Of a stretch of DNA of 64,000 nucleotides, positions 25,631-35,002 are shown piece after piece. The DNA is taken from contig CBDCUC010000040.1 of NCBI GenBank assembly GCA_965222485.1, positions 1,984,001-2,048,000 of the forward strand, written 5' to 3'. This stretch comes from CBDCUC01 sp965222485 (GTDB lineage: Bacteria > Pseudomonadota > Alphaproteobacteria > Rhizobiales > Hyphomicrobiaceae). Both the position numbers and the translations under genes were made by a program. The notes below the pieces were generated by a model. That model worked only from the letters and a program-made list of their open reading frames with translations. It was not told the DNA's origin and did not search any database. The stretch's first letter is position 1. Every line of letters starts with the position of its first letter.

Positions 25631-27505
25631 ATGATGCCACGATCGATTGCCTTCACTTTGTACGGACAGTCTGCTGTTCGGGCCGTTGCCGGTGGGGCGG
25701 CGGAGGCAACCGGTGCACCGGTGTTGGGTGACATGCCGGAGTGGGATCTGGGTGATCTTTATACCTCGCCGCAATCAGAGGAAGTCGGGCGGGACCTGGA
25801 AAGAGCCGGCGCAGCAGCGAAAGAGCTGAAGGCGACCTATCAGGGTAAGCTTGCGGAAACGGCAAACGACGGCGCGTCTTTACTGAAAGCCGTACAGGCC
25901 TATGAGGCGCTGGCGGATCTATTGGGAAAGCTCGGCTCTTATGCCGGCCTTCTTTACGCATCTGATCAAGCAAATGAGGCGATCGCAAAGTTTTACGGCG
26001 ATGTCTCTGAAAAGCTCACTGCAATTTCGACCGATCTCATTTTCTTTGAGCTGGAACTCAATGGCATTGATGACGATGTGCTCGCGGCCGCCCTAAAGCA
26101 TCCGGAGCTTAGTCGCTACAAGCCTTGGTTTGATGATCTGCGCAAAGAGAAACCGCATCAGCTCGACGAGAAGCTTGAGCAATTGTTTCACGAAAAGGGA
26201 CAGACCGGCCGTGGTGCTTGGATGCGCCTTTTCAATGAGACAATGACAGCGCTGCGGTTTGACGTGTCCGGTGTGGAAGAGCCGCTGACGCTTGAGCCAA
26301 CGCTCAATTTGCTGTCGGACCCGGATGGCAAAAAGAGGGAAGCAGCGTCGGAAGCATTGGCCGATGTTTTTGGTGACAATCTGCGGCTGTTTACGCTGAT
26401 CACAAACACGCTTGCAAAGGACAAGGAAATTTCCGACCGCTGGCGGCACTTCAAGGACGTCGCCGACAGCCGCCATCTGGCCAATCGCGTCGAAGCCCCG
26501 GTCGTCGATGCGCTGGTTGCGTCAGTGCATGAGGCCTATCCGAGGCTGTCGCACCGCTACTATGCGATGAAGGCCAAGTGGCTGGGGCTTGAGAAGCTTG
26601 CGCACTGGGACCGCAATGCTCCATTGCCGGAAAAACCGGAACGAACGATCCAATGGGGCGATGCACGCGACATCGTGCTTGAGGCCTACGGCGGTTTCGC
26701 GCCGGAGATGGCGGCAATTGCCAAAAAGTTCTTCGACCAACGCTGGATCGACGCTCCTGTTCGGCCCGGCAAGGCGTCGGGTGCATTTTCAGCCGCGACC
26801 GTGCCATCGGTCCATCCCTATGTGCTGATGAACTATCAAGGCAAGCCGCGATGTGTGACGACGCTGGCGCATGAACTGGGCCATGGCGTACACCAGTGTC
26901 TCGCTGCCGAGCAGGGTCCGCTTCTGGCGCCCACTCCTCTCACTTTGGCGGAGACTGCGTCGGTTTTTGGAGAGATGCTGACGTTCAAGGCGCTGCTGGC
27001 GCAGACCACCGATGCGCGTGAGCGAAAGGCAATGATGGCCGCCAAGGTTGAGGACATGCTCAACACGGTCGTTCGTCAGATTGCGTTTTACACGTTCGAG
27101 CGGCGCGTGCATGAGGCGCGGCGCCAGGGTGAACTGACGAGTGAGCAATTGGGCGAGATCTGGATGGCGGTGCAGACGGAGAGCCTAGGCCCGGCAATCG
27201 AGCTTAAGCCGGGCTATGAGGTCTTCTGGACGTATATCCCGCACTTCATTCATTCACCGTTCTACGTTTATGCCTATGCGTTCGGCGACTGCTTGGTGAA
27301 CTCGCTTTACGGGCTATATCAGGAAGCCCATCCCGGTTTCGTTGAGAAGTATTTCGACATGCTGAAGGCTGGCGGTTCGAAGCACCACTCCGAAATGCTG
27401 GCACCCTTTGGTTTGGACGCGCGTGAGCCGGCCTTCTGGTCGAAGGGTTTGCGCGTTATCGAGGGTATGATCGACGAGTTGGAAAAAATGGATCAGGCGG
27501 CGTGA
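25631..27505 (+). CDS. M3 family oligoendopeptidase (PepF-like)
   Basis: Zinc metallopeptidase of the M3 family, which degrades oligopeptides in the cytoplasm. The 624-residue product has the active site LAHELGHGVHQCLA near residue 414, with the third ligand expected in LAETASVFGEMLTFKALL. The N-terminus MPEWDLGDLYTSPQSEE is typical of PepF-type enzymes after a short Ala-rich leader. I chose the ATG at 25631, preceded by GGAGAAG. A 9-bp stem overlaps the stop codon and may help end the transcript. Confidence 0.92.
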   Translation: MMPRSIAFTLYGQSAVRAVAGGAAEATGAPVLGDMPEWDLGDLYTSPQSEEVGRDLERAGAAAKELKATYQGKLAETANDGASLLKAVQAYEALADLLGKLGSYAGLLYASDQANEAIAKFYGDVSEKLTAISTDLIFFELELNGIDDDVLAAALKHPELSRYKPWFDDLRKEKPHQLDEKLEQLFHEKGQTGRGAWMRLFNETMTALRFDVSGVEEPLTLEPTLNLLSDPDGKKREAASEALADVFGDNLRLFTLITNTLAKDKEISDRWRHFKDVADSRHLANRVEAPVVDALVASVHEAYPRLSHRYYAMKAKWLGLEKLAHWDRNAPLPEKPERTIQWGDARDIVLEAYGGFAPEMAAIAKKFFDQRWIDAPVRPGKASGAFSAATVPSVHPYVLMNYQGKPRCVTTLAHELGHGVHQCLAAEQGPLLAPTPLTLAETASVFGEMLTFKALLAQTTDARERKAMMAAKVEDMLNTVVRQIAFYTFERRVHEARRQGELTSEQLGEIWMAVQTESLGPAIELKPGYEVFWTYIPHFIHSPFYVYAYAFGDCLVNSLYGLYQEAHPGFVEKYFDMLKAGGSKHHSEMLAPFGLDAREPAFWSKGLRVIEGMIDELEKMDQAA

Positions 27506-27520
27506 GGTATTTCACGCCGC
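27497..27520 (+). terminator. Hairpin overlapping the M3 peptidase stop
   Basis: GCGGCGTGA pairs with TCACGCCGC over a 6-nt loop; the first arm contains the TGA stop. There is no T run directly after it, so it is only a possible terminator. Confidence 0.4.
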
Positions 27521-27616
27521 TCACATGCGTATTCTCGTTTTGTGTTCAGGACAACTCTTACGCGCGGTTGTGTAGCTAGACTTGTTGCGGGGCGCACTGG
27601 CGTGCTGCTCCGCGCT

Positions 27617-28021
27617 TCAACTGTCAGTAGCACTGCCATTGAGGCCGCGGTTCAGTTGCTCGCCAATGTTTCTGGCTGCCTGGCGCCAATCGGCGCCTCG
27701 CGCAGCTTCCTCTCCGTTTAGTGTTTCCGGTTCGTCGACTTGAGCATAATACGGCAGGTCGAGGTGGTCGTTTTCTAGGATGGTGGTCTGGCCTTCGGAT
27801 GCCGGGAATGCACCGATGCGCGAGGCGAGCGTCTGCAACTCGGAAAGAATGTGTGCACGTCGCGTTTCGTGTTCAATAGTCAGACTTCTCACGTCGTCGA
27901 GTAGTTTTTTATCGGCTAAACTGAGCGCTTCGCCCAATGCTTCTATGAGCAACTGTTCTTTTGTGGTGACGCTTGCAAGCTGTTTATGAATACCCTCGAT
28001 TTGTGCTTTTGACGTTGTCAT
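27617..28021 (-). CDS. Hypothetical protein, helical
   Basis: A 134-residue protein of no family I recognise. The first ~75 residues are rich in Ala, Glu, Leu and Lys in a pattern that suggests long helices or a coiled coil (EALGEALSLADKKLLDDVR). The C-terminal part is acidic and polar. GGGGGC precedes the ATG with good spacing, and codon use fits the neighbours. It has no signal peptide, and neighbouring genes give no hint of function. Confidence 0.65.
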   Translation of the reverse strand: MTTSKAQIEGIHKQLASVTTKEQLLIEALGEALSLADKKLLDDVRSLTIEHETRRAHILSELQTLASRIGAFPASEGQTTILENDHLDLPYYAQVDEPETLNGEEAARGADWRQAARNIGEQLNRGLNGSATDS

Positions 28022-28171
28022 TGCCGCCCCCTTTGAAGCTGTCCCGCTTGCCTGTTGCGAATCACGCGTAACGAAAAGTTTCGTTGCGAAATTTGCGCAT
28101 ATTGCGATCAGTTTGAAATCGGCACGTTCGTTTATAAGCGAGGCCGATGCAACATGAGGCGTTGTTCTCGT

Positions 28172-29137
28172 CTAGTTTGAAAGTTCGCGGACGGCTTTTT
28201 GCAATTCGGATTCGACGCCAGGGTCGTAAGCGGAATGTCCGGCATTCTCGACAAATCGCAGTTGGCAATTGCCCCAGGCGGTGCTTAGCGCGTGCGCGGC
28301 GGCAGGTGGACATAACAAGTCGTAACGGCCCTGGACGATGATGCCGGGTATTTTTGCAAGCCTATGTGCGTTGTCGAGGAGTTGGCCCGGTTCCAAGAAG
28401 AATGCGTTGGAAATGTAATGCGCTTCCATGACCGGCGTTGGCGGCACGCGGTTGGTTTTGTCGAACAATTTTGGCAACATCGTTGTAGCGGGCTGTATCT
28501 CCGACAGGGCGCGCTCGTAGGCATTCCAGGCATGTGCTGCCGGCCGGCAAATTTCATCATCTGGACTTGCCAGACGGCTTAGGTAGGCTGTCAATGGATC
28601 CGCGCGCTCAGTTTCAGGAAGGCGGTTTTTGAAGTCTTCGAAGAGTTCAGGACGAAATTTTTTTGGACCATCGACGAAGGCCCACTTAGCCTCTTCAGCC
28701 GCGCCGAGCAGAACTGCACGCAGAACCAATCCACTGACGCGTTCGGGATAGGCTTGCGCGTAAGCGACGGCAAGAGTGGAGCCCCAGGAACCGCCGACGA
28801 CCAGCCATTTCTCAATGCCGATGAACTGGCGAATACGTTCGATGTCGGCAATAAGGTGCTGGGTCGTATTCGCGTGCGTGGATAGATACGGGTGGCTGCG
28901 GCCGGCTCCGCGTTGATCGAACAGGATGATGTGGCATTTGTCTGCATCGAACAGATTGCGGTGGACGTGTTGTGCTCCGCTACCCGGCCCGCCGTGCAAG
29001 AATAGAGCCGGAATACCGTTTGGATTGCCGACTTTTTCGACGTAGAGCCAATGACCGTCACCGACATTGAGCATAACAGCGTCGTACGGTCTGACCGGCG
29101 TGGACTGCTTGTTGGGCTGTCGTCTAAAAATTGCCAT
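28172..29137 (-). CDS. pip: Prolyl iminopeptidase (S33)
   Basis: Alpha/beta hydrolase peptidase that releases N-terminal proline. The 321-residue product has the oxyanion motif FLHGGPGSGAQHVH, the strand FDQRGAGRSHPY, the nucleophile Ser in VVGGSWGSTLAVAYA, Asp in VQGRYDLLCPP and His near the end in ENAGHSAYDPG. All match the proline iminopeptidase family, and its length is normal. It is not clustered with related genes. Confidence 0.94.
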   Translation of the reverse strand: MAIFRRQPNKQSTPVRPYDAVMLNVGDGHWLYVEKVGNPNGIPALFLHGGPGSGAQHVHRNLFDADKCHIILFDQRGAGRSHPYLSTHANTTQHLIADIERIRQFIGIEKWLVVGGSWGSTLAVAYAQAYPERVSGLVLRAVLLGAAEEAKWAFVDGPKKFRPELFEDFKNRLPETERADPLTAYLSRLASPDDEICRPAAHAWNAYERALSEIQPATTMLPKLFDKTNRVPPTPVMEAHYISNAFFLEPGQLLDNAHRLAKIPGIIVQGRYDLLCPPAAAHALSTAWGNCQLRFVENAGHSAYDPGVESELQKAVRELSN

Positions 29138-29469
29138 TACATAACAATCGTGAAGAGTGGCGCAGGTGGAGCTGCGAGAATGGAGCTGCGACTTAATCGG
29201 CCGGACGTTGATCTGATAGGCGTGGGCAGTTGGATACCAGTCATCCTTCGTCCCTTGATGCTCATGTAAGAGTGGTCTGCCAACAGTACGTTTCCGTTAC
29301 AACAAACGCTGACATGCTCTAACGCCGCCCTGGGAAAGCCGCAAGTCTCGCCGGCCCTGTTGTTTTCGACATCTTGTTGGAAAAATCTCGTGCGCGCACT
29401 GGACGCATCTTCGCGCCGTACCGATATAGTAAGTCAGAACCATTCAAAAAGGACCTTCGGCTTTCGCTC
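29138..29469. other. Divergent intergenic region
   Basis: 332 bp between prolyl iminopeptidase and the UbiB-like gene. I see only a short imperfect repetition of GGAGCTGCGA near 29170-29190. There is no convincing gene or regulatory structure. Confidence 0.5.
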
Positions 29470-30837
29470 ATGAATAATGAAGAGAACCGTTTATCGGCGC
29501 GGGCTGCGCGTTACGTCCGGGTCGGGACCAACGTTGGCTCGGTGGCCGCGCGGGTGGCCGGTCAGCATTTTCTCGGGTTGGACTTCGACCGTTCGAAAGC
29601 CGCGCAGGATCTTGCGGCTGCCCTTGGCGGGCTTAAGGGTCCGATCATGAAGGTCGCGCAGATGTTGTCGACAATCCCGGAGGCCTTGCCGAAGGAATAT
29701 GCGCGGGAATTGACCCAACTGCAGAGCCAAGCCCCTGCGATGGGGCCGGCATTTGTCAAACGCCGGATGACGGCGGAACTCGGCAACAATTGGCTGGAGC
29801 GTTTCGAGGAGTTTGACTTCACAGCTGCAGCGTCGGCTTCATTGGGGCAGGTGCATAAGGCGCTTTCATCGGATGGCCGTGCATTGGCGTGCAAGCTTCA
29901 ATACCCGGATATGCAGTCGGCAGTAGAGGCGGACCTCAATCAGCTCAAAGTCATTTTTCAATTGCACGCGCGCATGGACCCGGCGATCGATACGCGCGAA
30001 ATTCACACGGAAATTTGTGCGCGCTTGCGTGAGGAGCTCGATTATGAGCGCGAGGCACGCCACACCATGCTTTATGCGCGTATCTTCGAAGGGGATGAAC
30101 ACGTCATCGTTCCTGTCGTGGATCCGGACTTGTCGACGGGCCGATTGCTTACGATGTCGTGGCTTGATGGGCGGCCGTTGATTGAGTTCAAGTCGCGCGG
30201 GGTTGATGAGCGCAACGCGATTGCCCGGGCCATGTTCCGGGCGTGGTGGTATCCATTCAGTCATTACGGGGTCATTCACGGGGATCCGCATCTTGGTAAC
30301 TACACCGTGTTTGAACGGGATGGAACGGCGCACGGGATCAACCTGTTGGATTACGGATGCATCCGGGTATTTCCGGTGCCGTTCATTCAGGGTGTCATCG
30401 ATCTGTACACCGGGCTGGTGAAAAATGATCGTGCGCTTATCGTTCACGCCTATGAGACCTGGGGATTTGAGGGCCTCACCAACGAATTAATTGAAGCGAT
30501 GAACATCTGGGCTGAGTTTATTTACGGTCCGATGCTTGAGGATCGCGAACGCACGATTGCAGAGGGAACGACGCCTGCGGACTATGGGCGTAAAGAGGCG
30601 TTTACGGTGCATAAGATCCTACGTGAGAAGGGGCCTGTGAGAATACCGCGCGAGTTTGTTTTCATGGAGCGGGCTGCGATCGGACTGGGCGGGGTTTTTC
30701 TGCATCTGGACGCGAAGCAGAACTGGTACCGGTTGTTTAATGAGACGATCGAGGGTTTCCGGCTTGAAGATGTCACGCTAAGACAGGAAGATGCGTTTAG
30801 CGCTTCGGGTTTGAGCGTTGCCGAAGCGACCGCGTAG
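29470..30837 (+). CDS. ABC1/UbiB-family atypical kinase
   Basis: A 455-residue protein of the ABC1/ADCK/UbiB kinase-like family, linked to ubiquinone metabolism. The family's Ala-rich and KxGQ regions are seen as LGGLKGPIMKVAQMLSTIPEALP, where the motif reads KVAQ. Also present are ASASLGQVHKA, the ATP-binding Lys in LACKLQYP, the catalytic loop IHGDPHLGNY and the metal Asp in LLDYGCIRV. The ATG at 29470 is chosen because conserved sequence starts soon after; the frame is open to 29374. A ligase gene follows 34 bp downstream. Confidence 0.88.
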   Translation: MNNEENRLSARAARYVRVGTNVGSVAARVAGQHFLGLDFDRSKAAQDLAAALGGLKGPIMKVAQMLSTIPEALPKEYARELTQLQSQAPAMGPAFVKRRMTAELGNNWLERFEEFDFTAAASASLGQVHKALSSDGRALACKLQYPDMQSAVEADLNQLKVIFQLHARMDPAIDTREIHTEICARLREELDYEREARHTMLYARIFEGDEHVIVPVVDPDLSTGRLLTMSWLDGRPLIEFKSRGVDERNAIARAMFRAWWYPFSHYGVIHGDPHLGNYTVFERDGTAHGINLLDYGCIRVFPVPFIQGVIDLYTGLVKNDRALIVHAYETWGFEGLTNELIEAMNIWAEFIYGPMLEDRERTIAEGTTPADYGRKEAFTVHKILREKGPVRIPREFVFMERAAIGLGGVFLHLDAKQNWYRLFNETIEGFRLEDVTLRQEDAFSASGLSVAEATA

Positions 30838-30871
30838 GCGGGAGGCAATAGCGCGGAAAAGAGGACTGCAC

Positions 30872-32398
30872 GTGAAGCCCGCGCTGACTATCGACGAGCT
30901 ATTGATGCGGGGCGGGGATAAGGATCCTTCGATAGGCGCGCCGGGACGACAATCCCTCACCTATTCCCAGTTGCGGCGATTGCGCGACGACGTGCGCACC
31001 CGGCTCACCGGTCTCGGCGTGGCTCGCGAGGACAGAGTGGCGATTGTCCTGCGTAATGGACCGGAAATGGCGGTGGCCTTTCTGACACTGGCCGCATCCG
31101 CATCGACGGCGCCGCTTAACCCCGCGTACACGCGCGACGAGTTCAAATTCTATTTGTCTGATCTTGGTGCCAAGCTGCTTGTTGTTGAACGCGGCAGTGA
31201 TAGCGCCGCGCGCGAAGTTGCAAAGTCACTCGGTGTGACGATTGTCGAGCTTGCCGCAGAGGAGCACGCACCGGCAGGGACATTCAGGCTTGCCGATGAG
31301 GAGCAGTTTGATTCCGGCCCCAGGGAGGCGGAGGGCCCAGGCCCGCACAACGAAGCGCTTGTCCTGCATACGTCTGGTACGACGGCGCGTCCCAAGATCG
31401 TCCCGCTCACGCAACGGAATCTGACAGCGTCGGCTGCGAACATCGGAGCGACACTGCGTCTCACATCAAATGATGTCGGGCTCAACATCATGCCGCTATT
31501 TCATGTGCATGGACTTGTCGCTGGACTACTGGCGCCGCTACTTGCAGGCGGCACAGTCATCTGTACGCCGGGCTTTTCAGCGCTAAAGTTTTTTTCTTGG
31601 CTCAATGATGCGAAGCCAACCTGGTACACCGGTGTTCCGACAATGCACCAAACCATCCTAGCGCGCTCGAAACGCCATCAGGATATTATTGATGGTTCCC
31701 GTCTGCGCTTCATTCGCTCGTCATCGTCATCGCTGCCAGAAGTTGTCATGGGGGAATTGGAAAACCGGTTTGGGGTTCCGGTCATCGAAGCCTACGGCAT
31801 GACGGAGGCGGCGCACCAAATGGCGTCGAACGCGTTACCACCGGGAAAACGCAGCTCAGGCAGTGTCGGCGTTGCGGCAGGGCCTGACGTTGCCGTGATG
31901 GATGAGACGGGAGAATTGCTCGCGCGTGGTCGGTCCGGCGAACTTGTCATCAGGGGCGAGAATGTCTTCGGTGGCTATGCCGGTAATCCTGAGGCCAATG
32001 TGCGTGCCTTTCACGATGGTTGGTTTCGGACCGGAGACTTAGGCACAATTGACGAGGACGGCGCCATTCGTCTAACCGGGCGCTTAAAGGAGATTATCAA
32101 CCGAGGCGGTGAAAAGATTGCACCGCGTGAAGTCGATGAAGTGATTCAAGCGCATCCCGCTGTTGCGCACGCAGTTACATTTGCGTTGTCACATGACAAG
32201 CTCGGTGAAGATGTTGCAGCAGCAGTTGTGCTCAAGGAAGGAGCCTCGGCGACAGAGCAGGAATTACGTACTCATGCATCGCAGACGCTCTCGGATTTCA
32301 AGGTACCACGCAAGATTCTCATTTGTGATGAAATCCCGACTGGGCCAACGGGAAAGGTGCAGCGTATCGGATTGGCGCGCAGGCTGGGGCTCACATGA
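30872..32398 (+). CDS. AMP-dependent acyl-CoA ligase, resembling oxalate-CoA ligase
   Basis: ANL-superfamily ligase of 508 residues that activates a carboxylate with ATP and joins it to CoA. Motifs are the P-loop LVLHTSGTTARPKIVPLT, IEAYGMTEAAHQMASN, WFRTGDLGTIDEDG, the hinge GRLKEIINRGGEKIAPREVDE (shown to its end) and the catalytic Lys in GPTGKVQRIG. NRGGEKI and AHQM are common in Pcs60-type oxalyl-CoA synthetases, so oxalate is a candidate substrate, but this is not certain. The start is GTG at 30872 with GAGGA 6-7 nt upstream. Confidence 0.85.
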   Translation: MKPALTIDELLMRGGDKDPSIGAPGRQSLTYSQLRRLRDDVRTRLTGLGVAREDRVAIVLRNGPEMAVAFLTLAASASTAPLNPAYTRDEFKFYLSDLGAKLLVVERGSDSAAREVAKSLGVTIVELAAEEHAPAGTFRLADEEQFDSGPREAEGPGPHNEALVLHTSGTTARPKIVPLTQRNLTASAANIGATLRLTSNDVGLNIMPLFHVHGLVAGLLAPLLAGGTVICTPGFSALKFFSWLNDAKPTWYTGVPTMHQTILARSKRHQDIIDGSRLRFIRSSSSSLPEVVMGELENRFGVPVIEAYGMTEAAHQMASNALPPGKRSSGSVGVAAGPDVAVMDETGELLARGRSGELVIRGENVFGGYAGNPEANVRAFHDGWFRTGDLGTIDEDGAIRLTGRLKEIINRGGEKIAPREVDEVIQAHPAVAHAVTFALSHDKLGEDVAAAVVLKEGASATEQELRTHASQTLSDFKVPRKILICDEIPTGPTGKVQRIGLARRLGLT

Positions 32399-32414
32399 TG
32401 AGCAATGAGCGCTT

Positions 32415-33404
32415 ATGACTAGAAAGGTTTGTGTTTTCGGTGCGGGTTCGACCGGCGGCTATCTGGCGGCGATGCTCGCGGATGCGAATGCCGCGGATGT
32501 CTCACTGGCTGCACGCGGGGAGCACCTTGCGGCGATCAAGGCAGAGGGGTTACGCGTCAAAGAGGGCGATCGAACCATATCGGCCCGGCTACCAGCCAGC
32601 GACGACGCTGCGGACCTCGGACAGCAGGATTTCGTTATTGTTTCCGTCAAGGCGCACGCGATTGCGCCAGCGGTGAACAGCATCAAACCACTGTTGGGAC
32701 CTGAGACTGCTGTCGTGTTTGCCGTGAACGGCATTCCTTGGTGGTACTTTTTTGGGGTCGAGGGACCGCTACACGGGCGTCAGCTCAACTCGATCGATCC
32801 AGGCGGGCGAATATGGGCCGGGATCGGCCCGGAGCGTGCGATTGGTTGTGTCGTCTATCCTGCAAGCGAGGTGGTTGCGCCGGGTATTGTGCAGCATATC
32901 GAAGGGGACAGGTTGGCGTTAGGTGAACCGTCCGGAGACAAGACTGAGCGCATCCGGGAGTTAAGCGGGATTTTTACTAAGGCGGGCCTGAAGGCTCCTG
33001 TGCGCAAGCGCATTCGCGATGAGATTTGGGTCAAGCTGTGGGGCAATTGTTCGTTCAATCCGCTCAGTGTGTTGACGCATGCAACTCTGGAGGACATGTG
33101 CCGAGACACTGGTGTGCGTCAAATTGCCAGAGCAGCCATGGTAGAGGCGCAGGCGGTTGGTGAGGCGTTGGGTGTTCATTTTCCAATAGATGTAGATGCG
33201 CGCATTGCCGGGGCTGAAGCGGTTGGGGCCCACAAAACCTCAATGCTGCAGGACCTGGAGCGTGGCCGGCCCCTGGAGCTGGATGCTGTTCTGACCGCCG
33301 TTTTGGAGATGGCGCGGCTCGTAGGTGTGGCGACGCCGACACTACAGATGCTTCATTCTCTTGTCGTATTGCGTGCAAGGTCCGCAGGCCTGTACAATTG
33401 TTAA
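32415..33404 (+). CDS. 2-Dehydropantoate 2-reductase family (PanE/ApbA)
   Basis: NADPH-dependent reductase of the ketopantoate reductase family, 329 residues. The Rossmann motif is KVCVFGAGSTGGYLAAML, then AVNGIPWWYFFG. The C-terminal helical domain has KLWGNCSFNPLSVLTHATL and a conserved DLERGRPLELDAV. Paralogues are common and may act on other 2-keto acids, so panE itself is not certain. It lies 16 bp after the acyl-CoA ligase and is likely co-transcribed with it. Confidence 0.85.
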   Translation: MTRKVCVFGAGSTGGYLAAMLADANAADVSLAARGEHLAAIKAEGLRVKEGDRTISARLPASDDAADLGQQDFVIVSVKAHAIAPAVNSIKPLLGPETAVVFAVNGIPWWYFFGVEGPLHGRQLNSIDPGGRIWAGIGPERAIGCVVYPASEVVAPGIVQHIEGDRLALGEPSGDKTERIRELSGIFTKAGLKAPVRKRIRDEIWVKLWGNCSFNPLSVLTHATLEDMCRDTGVRQIARAAMVEAQAVGEALGVHFPIDVDARIAGAEAVGAHKTSMLQDLERGRPLELDAVLTAVLEMARLVGVATPTLQMLHSLVVLRARSAGLYNC

Positions 33405-33605
33405 CTGGGTATTTCGACAATCTAGGCGTTGAAAACTATTGCTGATTCGGTCGTGGGCTATGCCGCTTGCTGATGGGGGCATGGCAGGCGCTATGGCCTT
33501 GGCATGAAAAAGGTTTTCGGATAACCGCGAATCAGTTTGTGTAAGACGGGTGCGCCTTCTGGCGGGTGGCTGGATTCGGGCGCGGCATACTGAAGGGAAG
33601 AGGGT

Positions 33606-34961
33606 ATGAATTGCAGTGTCATTAGCCGTGTTGGCGGGCCAGTGGCGGTTGCCTTGTCGCTTGCGCTGTCAGGCTGGTCTGCCGGCGTAAGTGCCGCTGA
33701 TCTCGGCGGCGACTGCTGTGCCGATCTGGAAGAGCGCATAGCAGAGCTTGAAGCGACAACTGCGCGCAAAGGCAACCGGAAGGTCAGCCTTACGATATCT
33801 GGACATGTGCATCAGGCCATCATGTTCTGGGATGACGGCGACGAATCCAATGCCTACGTCGTCACCAACGATACGTCGCGCACGCGGCTCCGATTCCGTG
33901 GCTCGGCGAAAATAAATAACGATTGGTCGGCTGGATATAGGTTGGAGCTTGGTTTCAGGACCGCACGTTCTGATCGGGTGGATCAGTTTTCGGATGACGG
34001 GTCTGCGATCGATCTGCGCTACAGTTCATGGTTCCTGAAGAGCGCGACGTTTGGCGCCGTTCACGTCGGCGAGACAGAATCTGCATCGCAGGGCGTTACG
34101 GAAATTCATATTGCTGGCAGCAAATATGCCGCCAAGAATGCGGACCCAGAAGACTACATGGCTGGTTTCCAGCTTCGCGCCAAAGGTAGCCAGGGTGCTG
34201 GCGGACTAAGCGCGTTGGAATGGCGTCGTATTCTCAAGGACAATGGTGTGCAGCCTGGCGAAGGTGCGCGCGGAAACCACATCTATTATGTTTCACCGAC
34301 ATTTGCCGGTTTTAATCTCACGTCAGCTTGGGGTGAAGACGACAATTGGGATGTCGCATTGCGTTATGCTGGCGTTTTGGGTGACTTCAAGGTCGCCGGT
34401 GGCATAGCTTACGGTGAAGCAACCGAGGCAAATGCCGCTATCTGCACCATCATATTTGATGATGGCAATCAGAAGTGCACGCAGGTTGGCGGGTCAATCA
34501 GTGCGATGCACCAACCAACCGGTTTGTTCGTAAGCTTTGCTGCTGGCGAATATACGGATGAGAATGCCAATAACTCCGTGGCATTTGCCGGTACGCGGGT
34601 TGACGACGATCACTCGTTTTACTCGTTCATGGCCGGTATCGAACAGCGGCTGCTGCCGCTTGGCAAAACGACGTTGTGGGGTGAATACTTCGACTACGAA
34701 GGCGGCGCGAACGACCGAACAGTGGCTGTCGGAGATGCGCTCAATCCGTTTGCCGGTCAGGCGCGCATCTGGAACAGTGGTGTAGAGGTCTACGGCATCG
34801 GACTGTCGCAGAGTATTGATGCCGCCGCGATGGCTGTCTACGTGTCATACCGGCATACGGAAGGCGATCTGACGCTGCGCGACGATGCGACCGGCAATCT
34901 TGCCGACGTGGCGCTGGAAGACCTTGATGTCGTGATGACGGGCGCGCAGATTAAGTTTTAG
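33606..34961 (+). CDS. Outer-membrane porin (PF02530-type)
   Basis: A 451-residue beta-barrel porin of the alphaproteobacterial porin_2 family. It has a signal peptide (VALSLALSGWSAGVSA) and a short Cys-containing helical start (GGDCCADLEERIAELEA), then SLTISGHVHQAIMFWDDGD and TRLRFRGSAKINNDWSAGY. It ends in a barrel-terminal strand with a final Phe (TGAQIKF), as expected for recognition by the BAM complex. It is monocistronic, with about 200 bp of upstream region. Confidence 0.92.
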   Translation: MNCSVISRVGGPVAVALSLALSGWSAGVSAADLGGDCCADLEERIAELEATTARKGNRKVSLTISGHVHQAIMFWDDGDESNAYVVTNDTSRTRLRFRGSAKINNDWSAGYRLELGFRTARSDRVDQFSDDGSAIDLRYSSWFLKSATFGAVHVGETESASQGVTEIHIAGSKYAAKNADPEDYMAGFQLRAKGSQGAGGLSALEWRRILKDNGVQPGEGARGNHIYYVSPTFAGFNLTSAWGEDDNWDVALRYAGVLGDFKVAGGIAYGEATEANAAICTIIFDDGNQKCTQVGGSISAMHQPTGLFVSFAAGEYTDENANNSVAFAGTRVDDDHSFYSFMAGIEQRLLPLGKTTLWGEYFDYEGGANDRTVAVGDALNPFAGQARIWNSGVEVYGIGLSQSIDAAAMAVYVSYRHTEGDLTLRDDATGNLADVALEDLDVVMTGAQIKF

Positions 34962-35002
34962 AAGCCACAGGACATTTGTACTTAGTGTGGTTGCCGCTGG
35001 GT